From: Streptomyces sp. NBC_01723
Lineage (GTDB): Bacteria; Actinomycetota; Actinomycetes; Streptomycetales; Streptomycetaceae
Reading direction: 5' to 3'
Length of the DNA: 64,000 nucleotides
Assembly: GCF_036246005.1 (NCBI RefSeq)
Contig: NZ_CP109171.1
Span: 4,638,001 to 4,702,000, forward strand
Position numbers and translations under genes: made by a program
Notes under the pieces: generated by a model
What the model saw: the letters and a program-made list of their open reading frames with translations, nothing else
What the model was told of the DNA's origin: nothing
Database searches by the model: none
In this document: positions 59,543 to 64,000 of the stretch, piece by piece
How positions within the stretch are numbered: the stretch's first letter is position 1
Layout of the letters: each line of letters starts with the position of its first letter

Positions 59543-60175
59543 TCAGGCGTAGCTCCAGCGGAAGGTGCCCATCACGGCATCGAACAATTCCACGAGGGTG
59601 TCATAGAAGGCGAGATCCGAGCCGGGCGCGATCAGGGCGCTGAAGGAGAAGGCGAGGTACTGATCGAGGGCGCTGTCCGGGACCGGAACGAAGTACTCGA
59701 CCTGGCGGTGAGCGACATCGACGCCCTTGGCCGGGTCGGCGGGTACATCTCGCTCCGAGCGCAGGGCCGCGGTGTCGTCGAGCGTCCGCGTCTCGGCACC
59801 CGGAGTCACGGAGGCGAGCGCGGCCAGGACCGCTTCCGGGCCGCTGTCGGGCCTGATGCGCGGAATCTCGATCGGCTCGGAGGCCACGATCGAAACGGGC
59901 AATGCGACGCCATGAACGCGTTCGGTGGGGAGGTAGAGGGTCATTCCCCCCTTGGCCCTGGCCCGGCGGACGACCTTCTTCATCTCCTGGGTGAGCTTCA
60001 GCCGTGCCTTCGGAATGTCGTCCTTGGGGAAGCCCACGGGCAGTTGTGCGACGGCCTTGCGGACGATGTGGTCCATCGCTTCCTTGGTGCCCGTGTGCAG
60101 CGGAATCACGTCCCAGCCGGGGGGCGGCACCAGGTTGAAACCGTTCGGGGGCCGGCGGTGCTCAGCGGTGGTCAT
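59543..60175 (-). CDS. MOG1/PsbP-like paralogue (T7SS locus)
   Basis: 210 residues from ATG 60175; its first 14 bp overlap the end of the membrane-protein gene. Opens 'GFNLVPPPGWDVIPLHTGTKEAMDHIVRKA' and ends 'VEYFVPVPDSALDQYLAFSFSALIAPGSDLAFYDTLVELFDAVMGTFRWSYA'. The 'W…P' opening and the 'VPxP…F…FDxxxxTxxW' close are those of MOG1/PsbP-fold proteins. The protein at 55482 has the same arrangement, so each cassette carries one. Function unknown. Confidence 0.78.
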   Translation of the reverse strand: MTTAEHRRPPNGFNLVPPPGWDVIPLHTGTKEAMDHIVRKAVAQLPVGFPKDDIPKARLKLTQEMKKVVRRARAKGGMTLYLPTERVHGVALPVSIVASEPIEIPRIRPDSGPEAVLAALASVTPGAETRTLDDTAALRSERDVPADPAKGVDVAHRQVEYFVPVPDSALDQYLAFSFSALIAPGSDLAFYDTLVELFDAVMGTFRWSYA

Positions 60176-60575
60176 TGCGCCCCCGTGTCACTTCCACGGC
60201 ATAGGTAACGCCTACGAAAAGCGCCCACGCCGGGGCGGCGATCATGCCCGGCCAGAAACCGAAGAAGAGCGAGGGCAGGAAGAAGCCGCCGCCCATGGCG
60301 AGGTCCCGGGTGAGGTAGGGCGGACGGCTCGCGTGACGGGGGTACTTCGCGAAGACCCAGACGTAGTGCAGGAGGCAGCCGATGATTCCGGCCTCATAAA
60401 CGTAGAGCACGCCATTCATCATTGACTTCGGCACCAGGATCATAATCCCCAACACCGGGAGGAATAGTGGCATTCCGATGATCAGCGTCAGCCGGAGCCG
60501 ACGGTTGGGGCCGGTACCGAGCCCGGTGCGGGCGGCTTCGGCCTCGGTAATGCGTTGCGCCGAGTTCAGGTCCAT
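60162..60575 (-). CDS. Three- to four-helix membrane protein (T7SS locus)
   Basis: 137 residues from ATG 60575; this ATG has GAGGA 7 nt upstream, better than the ATG at 60581. Helices near residues 30-50 (LTLIIGMPLFLPVLGIMILV), 55-75 (MNGVLYVYEAGIIGCLLHYVW) and 95-130. It starts 9 bp after the stop of the long protein at 60585, a usual place for a membrane immunity protein, but this is inference. Confidence 0.78.
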   Translation of the reverse strand: MDLNSAQRITEAEAARTGLGTGPNRRLRLTLIIGMPLFLPVLGIMILVPKSMMNGVLYVYEAGIIGCLLHYVWVFAKYPRHASRPPYLTRDLAMGGGFFLPSLFFGFWPGMIAAPAWALFVGVTYAVEVTRGRNDHR

Positions 60576-60584
60576 GGTCATTCC

Positions 60585-61940
60585 TCACCAGTGGGTGTCG
60601 GCGGCGGGCTTCAGGGTGTTGTCCTTCCAGTCTGAGTACGCCGCGTTGTACGGCTTCTCGCCGGTTCCGAACTCCTCCTTGGTCCAGCTTGTCAGGTCGC
60701 TCTTGCCCAGCGTCTTGTCCACGACGTCCATCCCCATGCCGGTCCAGGCGACGCCGAGGCCTGCCTGATAGGACTTGTACGCCTTATCCGCCGCAGCCCC
60801 CGCGGCCGCCGGGAAGGCAGCCTTGTTCGCCTGCAGCATTTTCGCCATGCCGGCCATCTCCTTGTCGCCGAGGTGCACCAGCGTCGACAACGGGCTGACC
60901 CTCAGGGGCCCCTTGGCGACCAGTCCGACGTTCTGAGAGATGGACTTACGCATCGCGTTACGGGCCGCTCCGAGGGCCTGCCGCCCCGGCCCTTCCGGCA
61001 ATTTGGTCATCAACCGTCCGGTGTCGTCCAGGGTGCTCTTGACGCCCCTGAGCCCTTGCCGCAGGCCGGCGGTCCGGGCGCCCTGAGCAGCGCCCACGGT
61101 GGCCTTGGCGCCGCTGGCGAGCTTCGCGGCCGCCCCGAGGCCGCCCACGACGAGGAGCCCACCCACGACGTCGAAGATGACATCTGTCCAGGTGGCGTCG
61201 CCTGATGCCACCAGCAGGAGTCTGAGCCCGATCGTCAGCGCCGCGATGCCGAGGACAAGCAAGTTCAAGCCGGGAATGGCGAGCGCCAGGAAGCCTGCCG
61301 CTGTCGCGACCCAGCCGAGAACATCGATGAAGGCCTTGATTCCGTCCGCGTGATCGTGGACCCAGCCCTTGACGTCGTCCCACCACGAGTCCTCGATCAC
61401 GTCGTCGATCTCGTCGCGGATCTTCCCGGCGTAGTGGTTGGCGCGAGTGGTCCGGTTGCCGGTGAGGGAGTCCAGGGTCCTTCGGTACGGCTGAAGGGGG
61501 TCGTCGAAGGGACTGGCGCCGCTGGGGGACCCCTGCGAGACGTCCTTGTCCTCCGGGGCGTCCTTCTTGGCCTTGTCGGCCTCGACCTCAGCCTGCTTCT
61601 CCTTGGCTTGGCGCAGGAGCTTGTCGGCGTCGCTCTGGAAGTCCTCCAGTTCGTTCGACCACTTGGTCAGGTGGCCGTGCACCCGCTCGTACCGTCCGGC
61701 CACCTCCCGCATGTGCTTCTCCAGCGTGGATGACTCGTCGCGCAAGGTCTTTACGTACTTGCCCTTGAGGGTCTCGTCGTCGCTGATCGCCTTGAGGTTC
61801 TTGGCCTGGTCCCGGAGCTTCTTGGCCACCGAGACCATGTGCTTGACCTCGGAACGGATCTCCTCCGGATCGCCGGGAACGGGATCGGATGCGCACAGCG
61901 GCTGCCAGTCCACCGGACGGCGCTTGGATGTCGGTGTCAC
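60585..61940 (-). CDS. Putative T7SS substrate: helical N-terminus, hydrophobic centre (cassette A)
   Basis: 451 residues from GTG 61940, 4 bp after the upstream stop. Residues 1-140 are coiled helix, with 'LKGKYVKTLRDESSTLEKH' and 'HLTKWSNELEDFQSDADKLLRQA', the latter equal in form to 'WSNELKDFQDEANRL' in the protein at 57199. The hydrophobic centre is at 215-275 ('AFIDVLGWVATAAGFLALAIPGLNLLVLGIAALTIGLRLLL'). The C-terminal 170 residues end '…YSDWKDNTLKPAADTHW' and match no known toxin. The WXG of a classical domain is replaced by LKGK. Clearly a paralogue of 57199 with a different C-terminus, as expected of polymorphic effectors. Confidence 0.78.
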   Translation of the reverse strand: MTPTSKRRPVDWQPLCASDPVPGDPEEIRSEVKHMVSVAKKLRDQAKNLKAISDDETLKGKYVKTLRDESSTLEKHMREVAGRYERVHGHLTKWSNELEDFQSDADKLLRQAKEKQAEVEADKAKKDAPEDKDVSQGSPSGASPFDDPLQPYRRTLDSLTGNRTTRANHYAGKIRDEIDDVIEDSWWDDVKGWVHDHADGIKAFIDVLGWVATAAGFLALAIPGLNLLVLGIAALTIGLRLLLVASGDATWTDVIFDVVGGLLVVGGLGAAAKLASGAKATVGAAQGARTAGLRQGLRGVKSTLDDTGRLMTKLPEGPGRQALGAARNAMRKSISQNVGLVAKGPLRVSPLSTLVHLGDKEMAGMAKMLQANKAAFPAAAGAAADKAYKSYQAGLGVAWTGMGMDVVDKTLGKSDLTSWTKEEFGTGEKPYNAAYSDWKDNTLKPAADTHW

Positions 61941-61944
61941 GGCG

Positions 61945-62244
61945 TCACTTCTTCTGCTTCTTCTTGTTGGCCTCGGCCAGCTGCTTGTCGAGGTCCTCGA
62001 AGGCCTTCTTGCTGCCGGCCACGAGCTTGCCGACCGATTCGATGGACTCGATGAGCCTGGTGCGGTAGTCGTCCCAGTTGTCGACGAAGTCCTCCATGGC
62101 CCCGGCGATGAGACCGGAGCCCCAGTGCTCCTTCATGTCGTCGCGGCGGTTCTCGATGTCCTCGAACGTCTTCTTGAGCTGGCCGAGCTTGCGCTCACAG
62201 TCCGCGAGGAAGTCGTAGTCGACCGTCAGATCCGGGTCGCCCAC
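61945..62244 (-). CDS. WXG100-size helical partner protein (cassette A)
   Basis: 99 residues from GTG 62244 (GGAAGG 6 nt upstream). All helical: 'DYDFLADCERKLGQLKKTFEDIENRRDDMKEHWGSG' then 'AMEDFVDNWDDYRTRLIESIES'. Trp41 is in a W-G-S-G turn, and the tail is Lys-rich. It is the counterpart of the protein at 58422 and stands just before the long protein at 60585. Confidence 0.82.
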   Translation of the reverse strand: MGDPDLTVDYDFLADCERKLGQLKKTFEDIENRRDDMKEHWGSGLIAGAMEDFVDNWDDYRTRLIESIESVGKLVAGSKKAFEDLDKQLAEANKKKQKK

Positions 62245-62284
62245 AGTGGCCCTTCCCCTCGCATGCGCTCTCGCTGTTCTGCTT

Positions 62285-63328
62285 TCAACGGTTGACCGCC
62301 TGGATCTCCTGTACGACGACCTCCTGGCCGTTCCCGAACGTCCCGTCGGGCAGATCGCCGCCCGCTCCTCCCGAGCCCGTCCAGGCGACCTCCCACGTGA
62401 CCGTCGCCTGGAGGTCGAACGAGCCGTCTCCGGAGCTGCGGAGGTACTTGATGCCGCAGGGCGGGGTCCGGTCGGCCTTGCCCTTCGTGTAGGGCTCGCC
62501 GATCGAACCGTCGTCGTTGATCGCGCACTCTCCTGAGGCGGGGTAGGTCTCGGCGTCCGGCGTGCCCGGCTCCAGCTTGAGGGAGACCGGGGTGGCGGTG
62601 GTGGTCGCCTGGATGTTCACGCCGCCCACGTCGAGCGACGCGGTGACGGACACCTCGTCGAACTTGGCCCGGTCGAGCCAGGCCCACGTCGGCAGGTTGA
62701 CCTTCGTCGTGCCTCCCGGGGCGAGGGTGACCGCGGTGTCGGGGACCTTGATCCTGGCGTAGGCGAGCTGGGCGAGGATCTCCGGGGTCACGGCGTTCTC
62801 GACCTCGGGGGCTTCCCCGTTCTCGACCCAGAACGTCTCGGTGTCGCAGGCGAAGGCGGCCGGGTCACCCGCTTCGGCGCGGTCGTCGTCGCGGACCGAG
62901 TCCCACCAGATCCCCTTGCCGGCTTCCTCCTTGTTGAAGTCCTTGTAGGGCTCCCCGTTGATGTAGTGGTCCTGGGAGAGCCGATAGGCCTCGCCCACTC
63001 CACTCGCGTGGGGTATGTCCCAGCGTTCGCGGAACTCGTCGGCGAACTCGTCCGGAGTCCACTTCGGCTCGTACCAGCAGGCCGGTGGGCTCCAGTCCTC
63101 GGCGGGGGTGAATCCCCCCGAGCCCTCCTTGCCGCCCCCTCCGGTCGAACCGGTGAAGACGATCCGTGACTCGAGAGTCCGACCCTTGTCCTTGTCGTTG
63201 GTGCCCTCGACGTCGAACTGGGAGCCGCCGGGGTCCTTGCCGACCGCGGTGCCGGCCGTGGCGAGCACGCACGTGGCGGCCAGCACCCCCGTCGCCGTCA
63301 CGAGCCGGGCCTTTCTCACTGCACGCAT
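62285..63328 (-). CDS. Secreted protein of unknown function (T7SS locus)
   Basis: 347 residues from ATG 63328, overlapping the upstream gene by 13 bp. Sec signal peptide (MRAVRKARLVTATGVLAATC… ending ATAGTAVG). The mature part has four cysteines that could form two disulfides ('PPACWYEP', 'AFACDTE', 'GECAIN', 'PPCGIKY') and a long beta-rich region with repeated Thr/Val strands. No lipobox. Proteins of this kind lead some actinobacterial secretion clusters, but no family is recognised. Confidence 0.8.
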   Translation of the reverse strand: MRAVRKARLVTATGVLAATCVLATAGTAVGKDPGGSQFDVEGTNDKDKGRTLESRIVFTGSTGGGGKEGSGGFTPAEDWSPPACWYEPKWTPDEFADEFRERWDIPHASGVGEAYRLSQDHYINGEPYKDFNKEEAGKGIWWDSVRDDDRAEAGDPAAFACDTETFWVENGEAPEVENAVTPEILAQLAYARIKVPDTAVTLAPGGTTKVNLPTWAWLDRAKFDEVSVTASLDVGGVNIQATTTATPVSLKLEPGTPDAETYPASGECAINDDGSIGEPYTKGKADRTPPCGIKYLRSSGDGSFDLQATVTWEVAWTGSGGAGGDLPDGTFGNGQEVVVQEIQAVNR

Positions 63329-63972
63329 GTCTCGCTCCCCCGTACAGAAGTGCCGTCCGTCGTACGCCAGACGCCCTGGTCGTTCTTCTCCAGCCGGGTG
63401 TTGTACAGCACGTAGGAATCGCTCGTGGCCGGAGACTTGTCGACCTTTCCGGTCTTTCGCTCCTTGTTGTAGGCCTTCGTCTCGTCGGCGCAGAACGAGA
63501 CGCCCGCGGACTTCGCGTCGAAGAGTTCAACCTTGGGATCGAAGTACCGGGTGGTGCCGGTGTACGTGATTCCGGCGTCCAGCCACTTCTGCACCCACTT
63601 CACGGACGTGGTCAGCGCCTTGCCCTCGTAGTAGAAGGTCAGACCCGCCGTGTCCGTCCTGCCCTGCACGATGGCGTCGTTCATCGCCGTCTGCGCCCGT
63701 GCCGCGTCGGCGAGGACGGCGTCCTTGGTCGCGTCGCCCGTCTCCCACTTCTCGAAGACGTCCTTGACGTCCTTCGGCAGCGTGACGTCCGGGCGGTCGG
63801 CGGAGTCCGACGCGGCGGCGCTCGGCGCCGTGGCCGACGGTGAGCCCCCGGTGTCCGCTCCCGCGATCTTGTCACTGTCGTCGGCCTTGTCGTCCCCGCC
63901 GCCGCAGGCCGTCAGAAGCAGCGCTGCCGTTGCAGCGAGCGCGGTGGCAACGGGCAAAGAACGGCGCTTCAC
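63316..63972 (-). CDS. Lipoprotein (T7SS locus)
   Basis: 218 residues from GTG 63972 (GGAG 8 nt upstream). Lipobox LLTAC with Cys23, then an acidic Ser/Ala linker to residue 60. The folded part (residues 65-218) has a helical start ('KDVFEKWETGDATKDAVLADAARAQTAMNDAIVQG') and a beta end ('YYEGKALTTSVKWVQKWLDAGITYTGTTRYF'). It ends with two cysteines. First gene of the minus-strand run; its promoter should lie at or beyond the window edge. Confidence 0.85.
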   Translation of the reverse strand: MKRRSLPVATALAATAALLLTACGGGDDKADDSDKIAGADTGGSPSATAPSAAASDSADRPDVTLPKDVKDVFEKWETGDATKDAVLADAARAQTAMNDAIVQGRTDTAGLTFYYEGKALTTSVKWVQKWLDAGITYTGTTRYFDPKVELFDAKSAGVSFCADETKAYNKERKTGKVDKSPATSDSYVLYNTRLEKNDQGVWRTTDGTSVRGSETCVQ

Positions 63973-64000
63973 AGTGAGCTCCCCCGTGAGACAAAGATTC

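Noticed and set aside
57199..61940. Known toxin domain (nuclease, ADP-ribosyltransferase, deaminase) in the C-termini of the two long T7SS-locus proteins
   Set aside because: I looked for HxxH, HNH, EDxLF-like and other catalytic patterns and saw none that would hold.

Overview
The window is a piece of a Streptomyces-type chromosome. G+C is very high, most genes start with ATG or GTG, and neighbouring genes are often coupled by GTGA or ATGA overlaps. Menaquinone is made by the futalosine route (mqnA, mqnE, mqnP and UbiD/UbiX-like genes). There is one TTA (bldA) codon and several small gene families typical of the genus. No rRNA, tRNA, CRISPR array or intact transposase gene was found.

Layout. 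1-6.6 kb: a truncated cation/proton antiporter, a MerR regulator divergent from a SulP transporter, an SDR behind a TetR-type operator, a secreted alpha/beta-hydrolase, a scrap of a tyrosine recombinase and an unknown gene. 7.1-14.9 kb: a haem and cytochrome c block of hemL, a histidine phosphatase, a Tat-lipoprotein with a NodB-like look, then resA-ccdA-resB-ccsB (System II cytochrome c maturation). 14.9-26.4 kb: accessory genes, namely an SDR, a free-standing condensation-domain protein, an HhH membrane protein, a secreted hydrolase, TetR, LysR/cupin/DoxX and WYL/VOC pairs. 21-30 kb also holds three receptor-type Ser/Thr kinases with different outer domains; a fourth lies at 47-49 kb.

30.6-35.5 kb: the menaquinone block (UbiD-like, prenyltransferase, UbiX-like, Lrp/AsnC, mqnE), with mqnA about 11 kb away at 46.3 kb. 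36.7-38.3 kb: a cysteine-rich leader peptide, not part of any longer gene, ahead of a DAACS symporter. This suggests the transporter is controlled by cysteine supply. 38.4-44.8 kb: a TetR gene and a fatty-acid cluster (MaoC hydratase and two-domain FabG, divergent from a thiolase and an acyl-CoA ligase) around a double palindrome. The order matches the mycobacterial htdX-fabG4-fadA2 locus. 44.8-46.3 kb: a MITE-like element, a methyltransferase and a cold-shock gene with a long leader.

49-64 kb: a type VII secretion-type locus. It has an EssC/EccC-like ATPase with an FHA-like N-terminus, a divergent WXG100-size protein, and on the minus strand about twelve close-packed genes. These form two parallel cassettes, each with a ~100-residue helical protein, then a 406-451-residue protein with a helical N-terminus and a hydrophobic centre, then small companions related between the cassettes. 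No EccB, EccD, EccE or mycosin gene is present. This is the best candidate for a poorly described system: an orphan ATPase with two duplicated sets of putative secreted proteins and partners.
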